Origin: Peromyscus leucopus
Lineage: Eukaryota > Chordata > Mammalia > Rodentia > Cricetidae
Length of the DNA stretch: 64,000 bases
Assembly (NCBI RefSeq): GCF_004664715.2
Contig: NC_051075.1
Coordinates: 36,371,495-36,435,494 of the forward strand
Direction of reading: 5' to 3'
Position 1 is the stretch's first letter. The number at the start of each line of letters is the position of its first letter. The notes beneath the pieces were generated by a model that saw only the letters and a program-made list of their open reading frames with translations, searched no databases and was not told where the DNA came from. The position numbers were made by a program, and so were the translations under genes. This document shows, piece after piece, positions 11,659 to 24,315 of the stretch.

Positions 11659-11862
11659 TTTTTTTTTTTTGACTATTTTTAAGGCATTTTTTTTAATTTA
11701 TTTATTATGTATAGTGTTCTGCCTGTGTCCTTGCAGGCCAGAAGAGGGCACCAGATCTCATTGCAGGTGGTTATGAGCCACCATGTGGTTGTTAGGAATT
11801 GAACTCAGGACCTCTGGAAGAGCAGTCAGTGCTCTTAACCACTGAGCCATCTCTCCAGCCCC
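11659..11862 (-). mobile_element. B2 SINE with target-site duplication
   Basis: A minus-strand B2: the inverted 5' end CTGAGCCATCTCTCCAGCCC is at the right, preceded by AGAGCAGTCAGTGCTCTTAA. The inverted 3' tail, TTTATTTATTATGTATAGTG, is at the left beside poly-T. It is flanked by a 17-bp direct repeat, TAGCTGGACAACTTTTT, at 11642-11658 and 11863-11879. This is a recent, well-bounded insertion. Confidence 0.95.
11741..11754 (+). promoter_or_regulatory. CTCF-like motif carried by B2
   Basis: The B2 segment CCAGAAGAGGGCAC, near 11740, matches the CTCF core CCASYAGRKGGCRS at all but one position. B2 SINEs are an established source of rodent-specific CTCF sites; activity at this copy is inference. 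Confidence 0.35.
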
Positions 11863-12250
11863 TAGCTGGACAACTTTTTAACCTGTATTAAAACAACCTA
11901 GGAACTCCTGTATGATATGCCCTAAAAATTCCCATTGAATTCTCATAAAGTAAGAAGTTTTTGGTTTGGGGTTTTTTGTTGTTTTGTCGGAGGGTTTTTT
12001 TGCTTTTGTTTTTGTGTTTTAATGGTGGCACCATCAAAGGACAAGTCTTCACTGGGTTATGTCCCAAAGGTCACAGGGAAACCAATAATCTCCTTTACCA
12101 AAGAGAGAAGCCACTGAAAGGCCAACCGTGTGTGCAAAGGCAGTGGAAGCTGTGAGGGTCACCTCCTCTCCAGTGGGTAACACTCCAGTAAACAACCCCG
12201 GGGTCTCTTTCTCACCTGCAGCAGCTGCGTGGGCCTCCACTTGTTGAGTA

Positions 12251-15200
12251 TTGATTTCTTTCCCTTTTATTGAAAATAGATTTTTTTTTTCTCACACACT
12301 ACATCCTGACTACAGTTTCCCCTCCTTCTAAGCCTCCCACTTCCTCCCCGCCTTCCCTCCCATCTGAATCCACTCCCTCTCTGTCTCTCATTAGCAAACA
12401 GGCTTCTAAGACATAATAATAAAATAGAAGATAATAAGAGAAAACAAAAAGTAAGGCAACAGAATACGACAAAAACAAACAGAAGGAAAAGAGTCCAAAC
12501 AAAGGCACATAAGATATATAGGCACAGTAGCCCACTCATTCACACATTCAGGAATCCTAGAAAAACACTGAACTGGAAGCCATAATGCATATGCAAAGGA
12601 CCTGTTGAGTAAAAAGAGGGAAAGATATGCACAGCATATAATTAAAATTAAAAAGAAGATAAGTTTTTAAAAAAAATGAAAATCCCTGACATGACATTAT
12701 GAAACAAGAAACTTCCAAAGCTGTTATTGCGTTCATTTTCTGTTGATCATCTACCACTGGGCATAGGCAGCCTACCCTTAAGAGTAGTTTATTTCCCCCA
12801 GTGAGACTTCCTTGGAGAAAACTAAATTTTCATTTGCAAGTGGTTATCAATTGGACACAGCTTCTGCGATAGGGACAGGGACATGTGACCACTATTTTCA
12901 GCCCTAGGGCCCCATCTGGAGCAGACCCCTGCAGGCTCTGTGCATGTGCCTCAGTCTCTCTGAGTTCATATGTGCTTTGATCGTGTTGACTTTGAGGGTT
13001 TTGTTTCCTTGGTGTCCTCCATCCCCGCTGGTTCTTACACTCTTTCCAACTCCCCTTCTGTAGGATTACCTGGACCTTGAGGGGAGGGATTGATAGACAT
13101 ACCAGGTTTAGGGCTCAGTGTTCCAAGATCTCTCACTTTCTGCCATGTTGTCCAGCTGTGAGTCTTTGTATTGATCTCACCTGCTGTGGGAGGAAGCTTC
13201 TCTGACCACAGCTGAGCAAGGCTGATCTATGAGTATAGCAGAATACTGTTAAGACTCATTTTGTTGCTACATTCTTTTAGTAGAGCGGTGGTATTTGGTT
13301 TTAGCCTAGGTCCTAGGGGTATCTTGTCTCAAGTTCTTGGTCACCCAAGCAGTGTTGGGTATGGGTCCCATCTCCTAAAGTGGACCTTCAGTTAGATCAG
13401 ATATTGGTTGGTGACCCCCACAAGCTTTGAGGCACCATTGCCCTAGCATATCTTGCAGACAGGACACCATTGTAGACCAAAGAGTTTGTGGTTGGATTGG
13501 TGCTTATGCTTCTTTTTTGGTAATGTGCAGAGTACCTTCTTGTACCAAAAACCCCAGCACTTAAGGATGAAAGCTCTATGTAGTCACCAGCTCAACATCT
13601 CCATGTTCAATGAATTGTGTAGGTATTTTCTTCAACAATGGGCCTTGCTGTCAGATTGTGGAGAGCAACCTATAGTCTTGGCAACAGCCTGGGATGTTTT
13701 GAGAATCCCCTTTGGCCAACAACTCTATTAGATGTAACCCAATCCCAGTACTGGAAGCTTCATTTGGTGATAAGAGGAGGCCAGCTGGGGCTCTGGCTCC
13801 CCATTATTTAGCGATTTCATTTATATCATCTTCATATATGTACATATTTTAGGAAATTTCTACTTAATTAGATGTCTATACAACCCCTCAGATGACCCTT
13901 AATTTTAACTATCTCTCCTTGTATTCCCTCCCTCATCCACTTCTTTGGTCCCCTCCCAAGCTGATCCTCCCATTTCAGGAACCCTCCTCTTCAATCCATA
14001 ATTATCTACCTTATTTTCCTTTCCTAACAAGATCTGTTCCTTCCCCCTCACCCAGTCCCTTACTCTATACTTAACCTCTGCAGTTCCATGAATTGTAGCA
14101 CAGTTTATCATTGACTCAACAACTAATATCCATATATAAACAAGTTCATACCACATGTCTTTCTGGGTCTAGGTTAACTCATTTAAGATGGCTTTTTCCT
14201 ACTTTCATCCATTTACCTGCAAATTTAATTATTTCATTTTTTCAATGGCTAAATAATAACAATCCATTGTGTAATGTACCACATTTTATTTATCTGTTCT
14301 TCTGTTGAAGGACATCTAGATTGTTTCCAATTTCTGGCTATTATGAATAGAGCAGAAATAAACATGGTTGAGCAAGCATCTCTGTGGTAAGATGAAGTGG
14401 ACTTTGGGTATATGCTCAAGAGTTGTATAACTGAATCTTGAGGTATATTAATTTTCATCTTTCTGAGGAATGACCACACTGATTTCCGTAGTGGCTATAC
14501 AAGTTTTCACTCCCATCAGCAATGGAGGAGTGCTCCCCTTGTTCCATATCCTCACCAGCATGAGCTGCCACTTGTTTTATTGATCTTGTTCTGACAAGTG
14601 TAAGACAAAATTTCAAAGTAGTTTTAAATTGCATTTCCCTGATGACTAAGGATGTTGAATAGTTCTCTGAGTGTTTCTCAGCCACTTGAATTTCCTCTTT
14701 TGAGAATTCTGTTTAGATATGTACCCCACTTTTAATTGGGTTATTTGTTTTCTTGATACCTAGCTTTTAAAGTTATTTATATATTTTATATATTAGTCCT
14801 CTATTGGATGTGTACTTGGTAAAAATCTTTTCCCATTCTGTAGGCTGCCACTTTGTCTAATGGACAGTGCCCTTTGCCATAGAGAAGCTTTTCAGGTTCA
14901 TAAGGTCCCATATATTAATTGTTGATCTTAGTACCTGTGCTAACAATGTTCTGTTCAGAAAGCCTTTTCTTGTGTCAATGAGTTCAAAGCTATTCCCCAC
15001 TTTTTCTTCTATCAGTTTCAGTGTATCTCATTTTATTTTGAGGTCTTTGATCCATTTAGAGTTTAATTTTGTGCAGGGTAATAGTATGGATCTATTTGCA
15101 TACTTCTATATGCAGCCATTCAGTTAGACCAGCACCACTTGTTGAAGATGCTGTCTTTCTTCCAGTGTATATTTCTGGCTTCTTTATAAAAAAAAAATCA

Positions 15201-16360
15201 GATATCCATAGGTGTGTGGATTTATTTCAACTTTATTCCATTGAACATGTCTGTTTTTGTGCCAATACCATGCTGTTTTTATTACTGTAACTCTGTAGTA
15301 TAATTTGAGGTCAGTGATGGTGATAACTCCAGCAGTTCTTTTATTATTCAGGATTGTTCTAGCTATCCTGGGTTTTTTGTTTTTTCATATGAAGCAGAAA
15401 ATTATCCTTTCATAATATGTGAAGAATTGAGTTGTAATTTTGATGGGAATTGCATTGAATCTATAGGTTGCTTTTGGTAGGATGACCATTTTTACTATGT
15501 TAATTCCACCAGTACATGAGCATGGGAGATCTGTCCACCCTCTGACATCTTCTTTAATTTTTTTCTTCAATATCTTAAAGTTATTATCATATCAGTCTTT
15601 CACTTTCTCAGTTAGAATTACCCCCAAGATATTTTATATTATTTGAGACTGTTGTGAAAAGCATTGTTTCCCTGATTTCTTTCTTAGTCAATTTGTCATT
15701 TGTATATAAGAAGGCTACTGGCATTCACGAGTTAATTTTGTATCCAGCTACTTTGCTAAAAGTGTTTATCAGCTGTAGGAGTTTCCCAATGGAATTTTTC
15801 AGGCCACTTAAGTATACTATCATATCATCTGCAAATAAATATATTTTGACTTCTTTCTTCCCAGTTTGTAACCCCTTGATTACAAACTTTTGTTATCTTA
15901 TTGCTCTAGCTAGAACTTCAAGTGCTATATTTGATCAGCATGAAAAGAGTAGACAGCCTTGTCTTGTTCTTAATTTTAGTGGAATTGCTTTGAGTTTCTC
16001 CCTATTTAGTTTGATGTTGGCCATGGACTTACTGTAAACTACCTTTATTATATTAAGATATGTCTCTCACGTTCTAAGGATCCAGGACTTTTATCATGAA
16101 GGGGTGTTGGATTTTGTCAAAGGCCTTTTCTTCATCTGAGATGATCATGTGGGGTTTTTTATTTCAGTTTGTTTATATGGTAGATTACATTTATGGATTT
16201 ACATATGTTGAACCATCCCTGCATCTCTGGTATGAAGTCTACTTGATCATGGTAGATGATCTTTTTGGTGTGCTCTTGGATTTGGTTTGCAAGTATTTTA
16301 TTGAGAATTTTTGCATCTATGTCCATAAGGAAAATTGGTCTGTAATTCTTTCCTTTTTCA
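12251..16360 (-). mobile_element. Lx-type L1, 3' UTR and 3' part of ORF2 (dead)
   Basis: A 4.1-kb minus-strand L1. The 3' UTR occupies about 12251-13890; inverted Lx blocks include TTTATTGAAAATAG, GACTTCCTTGGAGAAAAC and GAGGAAGCTTCTCTGACCAC. ORF2 sequence runs from about 14100 to 16360, reaching the reverse transcriptase region. Typical inverted ORF2 text includes CATTCTGTAGGCTGCCACTT at 14834 and TGAACCATCCCTGCATCTCT at 16210. The reading frame is broken repeatedly: no open frame exceeds about 130 codons. The 5' end is lost where another repeat begins at 16361. Confidence 0.9.
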
Positions 16361-17361
16361 GTGCCTTAGTTAGGGTTACTATTACTGTAATAAAACACAT
16401 GAACAAAAGTAATTTGGGGAGTAAAGGGTTTATTTTGCTCATAGTTCCATAAAAATGGTTCACCATCAAAAGCAGTAAGGTCGGGAACTCATTCAGGGCA
16501 GGAAATTGGAGATAGAAGCTTATACAAAGGCCATAGATAGGCGCTGCTTACTGAATTGCTCCTTTTCATTATAGATCTGCATAAGAGTAATCACTAATAA
16601 CTACACAACACAGTCAATACTAGGCTGTCTTAAAATCTCCTCTGTCAACATCACTAATCCAAAACTCTTCAATTTAGCTTCAGGCATATTTTTGGACGGG
16701 GAAGGTAGAGGGGAGCAGCCACATTCTTTGCCAAAATATCAAAAGAATGGTCTGCCACTTACTACTATTTTTCCCCTCTGAAACTTCTTGAGCTGGATGC
16801 CCACAGTTCAAATTGCCCTCAACACCACTGTCTTCCATGTTTCTACTAGTATGGCTCATTAAGCCCCACTTAACGCATTCCATTGCTTTCCTAATCCAAA
16901 GTCCCAAAGCCCACATTCCACCAACAAGCAGCATGGTCAGGCCTGACAGCAATAACTCACTCCCTGGTACCAACTTCTGCTTTAGTCACTGTTCTGTTGC
17001 TGTGAAGAGACCCCATGACCACAGCAACTCTTATAAAAGAAAACATTTAATTGGGGCTTGTTTAAGTTTCAGAAGTTTCGTCCATTTTCATCATGGTGGG
17101 GAACATGGCAGCACACAGGCAGATATGGTGCCGGAGAAGCTGAGAGTTCTACATCTGGATCCACAGGCAGCAGAAAGAGATAAAGCACTGGGCCTCACTT
17201 GAGCTTTTGAAACCCTAAAGCCCAACCCCAGTGGCACACTTCCTCCAGCAATGTCACACCTACCCCAACAAGGCCATGCCTCCTTGTCCCTCTCAAGTAG
17301 CTCCACTCTCTAATGACCACACATTCAAACATATGAGCCCATGGGGGCCATTCCTATTCAC
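16361..17361 (+). repeat. Composite of two related rodent mid-repetitive elements
   Basis: The first unit, 16361-16978, starts with CCTTAGTTAGGGTTACTATT and continues into a long unit ending ACTCCCTGGTACCAACTTCT. The second, 16979-17361, starts with TTAGTCACTGTTCTGTTGCT and carries the diagnostic GAAGAGACCCCATGACCACA, ending GGGGGCCATTCCTATTCACA. Both begin with the same TTAGTTAGGGTT-like word, so they are copies or modules of one family (URR1/hAT-like, tentative). The first abuts the broken 5' end of the L1. Confidence 0.6.
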
Positions 17362-17589
17362 ACAAAATGTAATTAAATAGGTATCTACAGCTATCACTGT
17401 GTGGAACTGCCAATTTCCACTTTGTGGAGCTTTATAACCTTACATAGTTTTATAGTTAAATAGCTCTTGATTCAGAATTGCTAAATTTATAAATAGCTAT
17501 CTATTATATACTAAGCTGTCCCTGATGATGTTGTGTAAGAAAATAACACATGAAAATTAATCTGTTCATTTAAACTTTAATTTTAAAAA

Positions 17590-18796
17590 TGCTGCTTCCA
17601 GAAGGCATTCAGTACCAAAATCTCGGTATCGCTCATGGGATACCTCCCCATAAGTTATTTGTCAGAGAGGCCCCTGAGGTAATAAAAACAACATGGGATG
17701 TTGCCATTGCTCTTAGTTGCCCACCATAACTTGCATAGTAAGACCCTAATTCTGAAGACAACACATACTTTGATTTCAGGACACAGAAAAATCAATCTTG
17801 AACTGTTAACTGCTGCTGCTAGTTTTCGTACTGCCAGAAAGTGCTATGTAGAATATTGAGGGAGAAAAGAGCGCCAATAGTCTTTTTCAACACTAGGCTC
17901 TATGTACTACAATATGGATCTGCCACACAAACTACTCCTAGAGATGCAATAGTGGCATATTTATGGGGATAACCAAATGTCTTCAGATTGGATTTCAGGC
18001 ATACTCCACATAAGGGATTTAATGCCTCATACTGTAAATCTGGTCCAAAGCCCATGTTTGTGGAGGTTATAAGACCTGGAGGGGAAACCTACTGTTGTTG
18101 TATTGCCAAATGATCCTGCTATGAAACTGCCTTCTAAATATGTATGTTTATATCCATAGATTAGCTCTTCTTTCAACCTTTGTCAGAGAACCTTCTTTGG
18201 GAGTGCAACCATCAGAGGAAACAGAGATTCATAAGTGTTCAAAGTGCTGAGAATAAGCGACACAGAGCACGCAGCTGCAGATGGGTCATCTCTATCAACT
18301 TTCCCTCTCCAAAGGTTCAGGGAACATGAAAGAGGATGTGCAAATCATGTGAGCACTGGTGGACTTAGGAGATGGCTGTTAAATGCTGTCTTCTGGACAT
18401 AACATAGCCATTGCATTCATGAACGCAGATTACCTGTGTTTACCTCAAGACAATCCAGCATGGATGGGTAACATGCTCCCAAGGTCCCATCTCAGATAAG
18501 GAGTTGTTAGCAGTTGATGTCTACTGAAGGGGGAAGGGTCACTTTTCTTGGGGAGGGTAGTCCCATAGGTCCCCCATACCCCAGTGGAAGATACCATAGC
18601 TGTGCACATAATATCAACACTAACAGAACTCAGTGAGCTATTAATTAAAATTTTAAAAGAGCACAAAACTTGGGAGGGAGATGTGTTGGAGATTCGTGGG
18701 AGAGGGGCTGGCAGGAGACAGTGAGAGGGTGGGTTTGATCAAAATGCATTGTATACGTGCGCTGAATTTTCAAAGCATAAAATTTAAAAAATACAG
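17590..18796 (+). mobile_element. Lx-type L1 3' UTR
   Basis: Non-coding L1 3' UTR on the plus strand. Recognisable blocks are TTTGTCAGAGAACCTTCTTT (18180), GCTGTTAAATGCTGTCTTCT, CATGGATGGGTAACATGCTC, AGTGAGCTATTAATTAAAAT, GGGAGGGAGATGTGTTGGAG and GATCAAAATGCATTGTATAC. The A-rich 3' terminus near 18785-18796 passes into the polypurine array at 18801. The 5' limit is approximate. Confidence 0.75.
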
Positions 18797-18800
18797 TTTA

Positions 18801-18923
18801 AGAAAGAAAGAAGGAAGGAAGGAAGGAAGAAGAAAGAAGGAAAGAAAGAAGGAAGGAAGGAAAGAAAGAAAGAAAGAAAGGAAGGAAGGAAGGAAGGAAG
18901 GAAGGAAGGAAGGAAGGAAGGAA

Positions 18924-18969
<46 letters not shown>

Positions 18970-18970
18970 A
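18801..18970. repeat. (GAAA)n/(GGAA)n polypurine array
   Basis: About 170 bp of almost uninterrupted purines on the plus strand, alternating between GAAA and GGAA units. It begins at the A-rich end of the plus-strand L1, so it probably grew from the L1 tail. The Lys/Arg/Glu or Ser/Phe/Leu open frames here are artefacts of the repeat. Long mirror-symmetric polypurine DNA can form a triplex. Confidence 0.95.
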
Positions 18971-20001
18971 GTCTCTTCCCCAGGAGAAGATAGGGGTGTG
19001 AAAGACATAGATCAATACAAATATGCTTCAGTCCAAGCACTCCTGAAGGACTGTTTCTTCCAAGTTGTTGAGATAAGATGGAGGCCAGAGCAGAGAAGCC
19101 AGCGATGTCAGAAGAAAAAAAAAACAGTTTCTCTTCTTTTTCTCTAAAACGATGAGAGCAGACACCATAGAAGTCACACGCCAGAAATCAAGAAAGATAA
19201 AAGGATGGGAGGTGGAGGGGGCTATTTACCTGTAACAAGCTCAAGGACCCTGAGGAAGATTAGTTCTACATTCGTAATTCCCGGTTCAGAGAAATGCATG
19301 ATCCCCAAAGCTGCTTCCAGGTTTTGTAACCTGTTCAGGGGGCATATGAAAAGGAATACTATAATAGGCGTTACCTAGAGGAAACTACAGGCATTTCATA
19401 GTACCCTGTAAAGAGTATCTGAGCTGAGTCTGAACCAAGAATATCTGAAGACCTGTGTCCTGCCTTGAAAGTTCATAGCTGCTAGGAGACTTCAGAGTAG
19501 ACTTGCATCCTAGGCTTACTTCCTGTATGGACCTGCTCTACAAAAACTCCACAGGAAGTTGTTGTGAGCTGTCCTCCACTTGTGGTGCTGAAGCATCCTG
19601 ACTGCCCAGGATGATGTTGAAGAAAATGAGAGGCACTGAGGAGAATCTATTGGCATGTTGCACAGAGGTTTCCAAAAGAGGCTGTGATTAACAGAAACCA
19701 TCACCCCCACACCTCTGAGATGCAGTGGTTGTGAACAAGACCCAGAGAAACAACAAGCAGGGCTCTCAGCTGGGAGCTCCATTGTGGAGGATTGTCTCTG
19801 GAAACAGTTGTTTCAGGGTGAACAGGAAAACCTACTTCTAATGAGTTTTACAGACCTCCCTCCACATACCAATACCAAGGCAGTGACATTCTTGCAATAC
19901 CCAGAACAATAGAGATATCTGGTCTTCTAATATATGTATTAAAGGTTTTCCTGATAAATTCACTGGAGGAGAAAAGACCAAGTAGGTGGATGCTTTTCTG
20001 T
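18971..20001. other. No gene or repeat recognised
   Basis: About 1 kb of unmatched DNA with one 88-codon minus-strand open frame (19516-19782) that shows no recognisable domain. Confidence 0.4.
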
Positions 20002-20147
20002 CTTTCTTAAGACACAGTCTTTCTACGTAGCCCTTACTAGCCTTGTGCTCACTCTGTAGACCATGCTGGTGTTGAACTTGGGGTGGTCCTTCTGCCTCTG
20101 TCCCCAGAGGGCTAGGGTTTCAGGCATGTGATACTGCACATGGCTGA
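20002..20147 (-). mobile_element. Old B1 SINE
   Basis: Diverged minus-strand B1: TTAAGACACAGTCTTTCTAC stands for the inverted GAGACAGGGTTTCTCTGTGTAGC. It is followed by CTCACTCTGTAGACCATGCT, GAACTTGGGGTGGTCCTTCT and GGCTAGGGTTTCAGGCATGT. Length is near the full B1 body. Confidence 0.75.
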
Positions 20148-22598
20148 CAATTTTACCCTCGATAACTTCAGTGAGATCCAAAACTGAAAGACTTTATTCA
20201 GGCTCTACTCTATCCTAGAGCCATTAACTCAAACCTTTGACTCCCTAGGTCTCAGTGTGTGACACTGGAAAAGAGCATTGGCAGACAACAAGACATATGG
20301 ATGGACCATTGCTCTTCTAGCTGCTCCAAATTGTTCCTGTAAACTATTCTATGTTGATATGAAAATTAATACTGTTACTTTTCATTTATGCTTAATTCTT
20401 TGATGATTTTATACATGTATATAATGAATTTCATCCTTTATGCCCCTATTACCCCGACCCATCTCCCATCCTTCAGAATAAAATTATTTTTTAAATATGT
20501 TTTTTAAAGTCTCTGGTACATTAGAATATACTTATAAAACAGGAAAGAGCATATGAGGAAGCCAAGGGTAAGGTAAATAAGAGATTTGCACTTCACATAC
20601 AGTTTTAACATTTTATAATCTTTTATAACTATTTATTATCCTTTACCCTACTCAAAACATTATTTGTTGAGTGCTTAATAACTACTTGTAGAATTAAATG
20701 TAATTGTATCTCCTACTATGAGGCATAAAGCATGATGAACTGACAATAGTCATTTATGGCCAAGACAGTCCCTAGTCATCTTAATACTAAAAACACCCAT
20801 GAAATGTAACTGCATCCTCTCCTCACTGTCTCCTGTCTACTTAAACTTCATGCTTGATATGAGTAGGAACCTGAACATACGTAGTCCCCCAGACACTGAT
20901 ACCATTCCTGCCTACAGCATGCTCCAAGGCTAACAGCAGAAAAACACTGGTCCACGAGTCAAACAGCAGCGAGCGGTTGGAAGATAATAAAGAAGGAGAA
21001 ATGAAAAGGGAGTGAATTGTTTTTCTGTGTTCACACCTGTGAGCACAGCTGCTCAACACTTCAGCTCACAATATGTTTTCATTCCTGCACAAAACTGAAG
21101 AGTCACTGAACGAATTCTATCATAGCTCTTCTGAGGATTTCCATATGCAAGATTTGAGGAGTTTTAGTATTTATCAATGAATCTGTCTAATCCAAGAACT
21201 GGATGTCATTATATACAACATAAATATTTCTAACTTTTCCAAAAACTTAAAACTCTACTAAGTTCAGGAAATAATTTATTATTTCATGAATGCTGATTTT
21301 CCAATTCAGCCTCTCATCTCTATAGTGACCATCTCTAGATATTTCTTCTTTTTAATTCTGGCTCCCATGCATAGTCCCAGGTTGGCAGGAAGGCTTATGG
21401 ATATAGCATTACATGGATTTTTCATACTAGGAAGAGCTTTTTTGCTATCTGCCCATTTTTATAATCAAATAGATTTGCAGTTTCCAAACCCCACACTTAA
21501 AGTTATTAGTATACGGGAGATGTACAGCAACATAGATCATATAGTACAAGAGCCAAGAGCGAGGTCATGTAGTATTAACGACTAGAACTGGGGTCAAAAG
21601 ATCCAGTGTTTTATCTAGGACTTGGACACAGCTTTGTAATAAAAGGTGGGTATTGGGAGCTTTGATACAGATAATGAAAGTGATCAGGGAACCGTTAGCA
21701 TTTGATCGGATCACTGTGACTGTTCCATTAATCTTGGGGGCCTCGTTTTACAGAAACATATAGCCTACATTCAATGCTAATTTCAGATGCTGTTGGAAAT
21801 ATCTGTAGTTATGACTAAGCTATTATAGAAAAAGTGAAAAAGAAAGTCTGAGCAAACATTGAGAAAGAGCGCCACCTACTGGCACCTCTTCCCCTGCAGC
21901 TACTTAACGTGAAACATTTGACAAACCACACTGAAGAACCATAAGGGTGAGGTCAAACTTTTCTCCGGGCTTAGGTCAACAAACAGGCAACATTCTTCGA
22001 AGCCGGCTGAACTTCTGATTTCAGCTGACTCCGGAAGGCAGAGTTGTTTTGGTTTTTTGTTTTTTTTTTACAGGAAGTCAAGATAATTTTTTTTTAATTA
22101 ATTGGCTTCTTGAAATCACTGGTACGTAGAGTTGGATTACAGCAACTAGAATCAGTGTTTTATAGAAAAATAATGAATGTCCTTACTTCATGTCTGTAAT
22201 CACCAGTAAAGCTTATAATGCATAACGTTGCTGTAAGTCCTTAGTTCACAAAGCCTTGTACATATTATCATCTAGCACAACACACATGGGTAATACACAG
22301 CCAGGGCACTCCAATATTACACAGTTAAGCTGCCGATCCTGTTGGTGAAAGTTCTTTTTGGTAACAGCTGTTAAATCATTTTAATGCCTTGACTTTACCA
22401 CAATCTGCTTTAATAAAAACAGAATTAAAAAGAATGGAATGTTTGAGTTATTTTCAATCAGAGGACAACTTAAATTGGCCTTCTTACTACTACCCTGCCC
22501 TACACCAGCCATCAATGTTGGAGCTGAGTTGTGGAGCAAGGATTCTGTCCACAGTGCTAGATGCTTCCCCTCAGTGAGAAGGAAATGTTCATCATAGG

Positions 22599-22599
<1 letters not shown>
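20148..22599. other. Mostly unmatched DNA
   Basis: About 2.4 kb without gene or confident repeat. A short AT-rich stretch at 20391-20475 may be an inverted L1 3' tail. The 22085-22440 part is AT-rich and repeat-free and could be conserved non-coding DNA. Open frames such as 21286-21585 (99 codons) have no recognisable domain. Confidence 0.4.
21869..21882 (-). promoter_or_regulatory. Perfect CTCF core motif
   Basis: GCGCCACCTACTGG is the exact reverse complement pattern of CCASYAGRKGGCRS (14 of 14 positions), so the motif points along the minus strand. It is not within any repeat I can recognise. Binding is inference. Confidence 0.5.

Positions 22600-22644
<45 letters not shown>
22600..22644. 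repeat. (AC)n microsatellite
   Basis: 45 bp of uninterrupted AC dinucleotides. Confidence 0.98.
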
Positions 22645-22646
<2 letters not shown>

Positions 22647-22932
22647 CCTGATTTGAAGTAAACTTTAATTTCTTCCCTTAGTTTATCACTAAATGCTGGT
22701 GCACTAGTTAATTTCTAGAAATACAAAGAAGATGGTGGGGGAAAGAAAGAGAAAAAGAAAAAAGAAAAACTGGAATTCTGCCCAGTATCACATGCAAAAC
22801 CCTATATGGACTCTTTCTGGACCAATTACCTAAATGCAAAAGGCTAGCAAGGGAAAATTCAATATCCCCACTTGACCAAGGATGTGAAACTGGAAAGCAC
22901 AAAGACAAAGTATTCGTTAAACAAATTTCAGC

Positions 22933-22972
22933 TGGCTGCAGTTCAGTGACAGAGCATTTACAAAGCATATCT
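22933..22972 (+). mobile_element. Truncated ID-like fragment
   Basis: CTGGCTGCAGTTCAGTGACA and GAGCATTTACAAAGCAT resemble the first 40 bases of an ID element (polymerase III A-box region). It is cut off where the L1 begins. Weak because it is so short. Confidence 0.35.
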
Positions 22973-23747
22973 GTTCCCATCTCCTCCCCTGCCCCCACCT
23001 CCAGTTTACCCAGGGGGTCTCTCTCTTCTATTTCTCCTTCCCAGGGAGATCCATGCATCCCTCTTTGGGCCCTCCTTGTTATCTAGCTTCTCTGGATCTG
23101 TGGATTGTAGTCTGGTTATCCTTTAGTTTACAGCTAATATTCACTTACGAATGAGTACATATCATGTTTGTCTTTCTGAATCTAGGTTACCTCACTCAGG
23201 ATGATTTTTTTTTTCTAGTTCCATCCATTTGCCTGCAAATTTCATGATGTCATTGTTCTTTACCACTGAATAATACTCCATTGGGTAAATGTATCACATT
23301 TTTCTTATCCATTTTTTGGTTGAGGGGCATCTAGGTTGTACCAGGTTCTGGCTATTATGAATAATGCTGCTATGAACATAGTTGAGCAAGTGTCCTTGTG
23401 GTATGATTGAGCATCCTTTGGATATATACTTAAGATTGGTATAGCTGGGTCTTGAGGTAGATTGCTTCCTAATTTTCTGAGAAACAGTCATGTTGATTTC
23501 CAAAGTGGCTGTACAAGTTTGCACTGTTATCAGCAGTGGAGGAATATTCCCTTTGCTTCACATCCTCTCCAGAATAAGCTGTCATTTGTGTTTTTGATTT
23601 TTGCCATTCTGACAGGTGTAAGATGAAATCTCAGAGTTGTTTTGATTTGCACTTACCTGATGACTAAGGATGTTGACTAATTCTTTAAGTGTTTCTCAGT
23701 CATTTGACATTCTCCTGTTGAGAATTCTCTGTTTAAATCAGTACCCA
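22973..23747 (-). mobile_element. Inverted 5' part of an L1 (ORF2 3' end)
   Basis: Minus-strand L1: the end of ORF2 and the start of the 3' UTR, recognisable from GAGATCCATGCATCCCTCTT, GATTGTAGTCTGGTTATCCT, TCCATCCATTTGCCTGCAAA and GCATCTAGGTTGTACCAGGT. It stops at about 23747, where plus-strand L1 3' UTR begins. The two parts are head-to-head pieces of one insertion, the hallmark of twin priming. The ORF2 remnant carries stops and frameshifts. Confidence 0.85.
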
Positions 23748-24315
23748 AGATCATGTTGGGCAAATTGGGGGCAGGATGGAGCGGGAGAGTAATGAAAGAG
23801 ATGTCTTGATGGAGGGGCATTCTGTGGTTAGGGAGAAACTCCCAGGAATCCACAAGGATGATCCCATCTAAGACTCCTAGCAATAGTGGAGAAGGTGTCT
23901 GAACTGATCAAAACCTGTAATCAGATTGATGACTACCATAATTATTATCAGAGAGCCTTCATCCAATAACTGATAGAAACAAATGCAGAGATCCATAGCC
24001 AAGCACTGGGCTGAGCTCTGGGAATCTTGTTAAACAGAGAAGGGAAGGATTGTATGAGCCAGACTGGGGGGGTCAAGGTCATCACAAGTGAACCTACAGA
24101 AACAATTAACTTGGGCTCATGGAGGCTCACAGACTCTGGACCAACAGCTAGGGAGCCTGCATGGGACCAACCCCAGCCCTCTACATATGTGTGACAGTTG
24201 TGTAGCTTAGTCTATTTGTGGGACTCCTAACAATGGGATCAGGGCCTGTCCCTAATGCTTGAACTGGCTTTTGGGAACCTATTGCCCCTACTGGGTTGCC
24301 TTGCCCAGCCTTAAT

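Noticed and set aside
13453..16452. Plus-strand open frames of 60-130 codons across this stretch
   Set aside because: Antisense shadows of a minus-strand L1.
18681..19040. Lys/Arg/Glu-rich and Ser/Phe/Leu-rich open frames on both strands
   Set aside because: Translations of a GGAA/GAAA array, open in all phases because the repeat lacks stop codons.
22600..22644. Possible CRISPR-like or other phased array
   Set aside because: It is an ordinary AC dinucleotide repeat; no spacer-repeat structure exists anywhere in the window.
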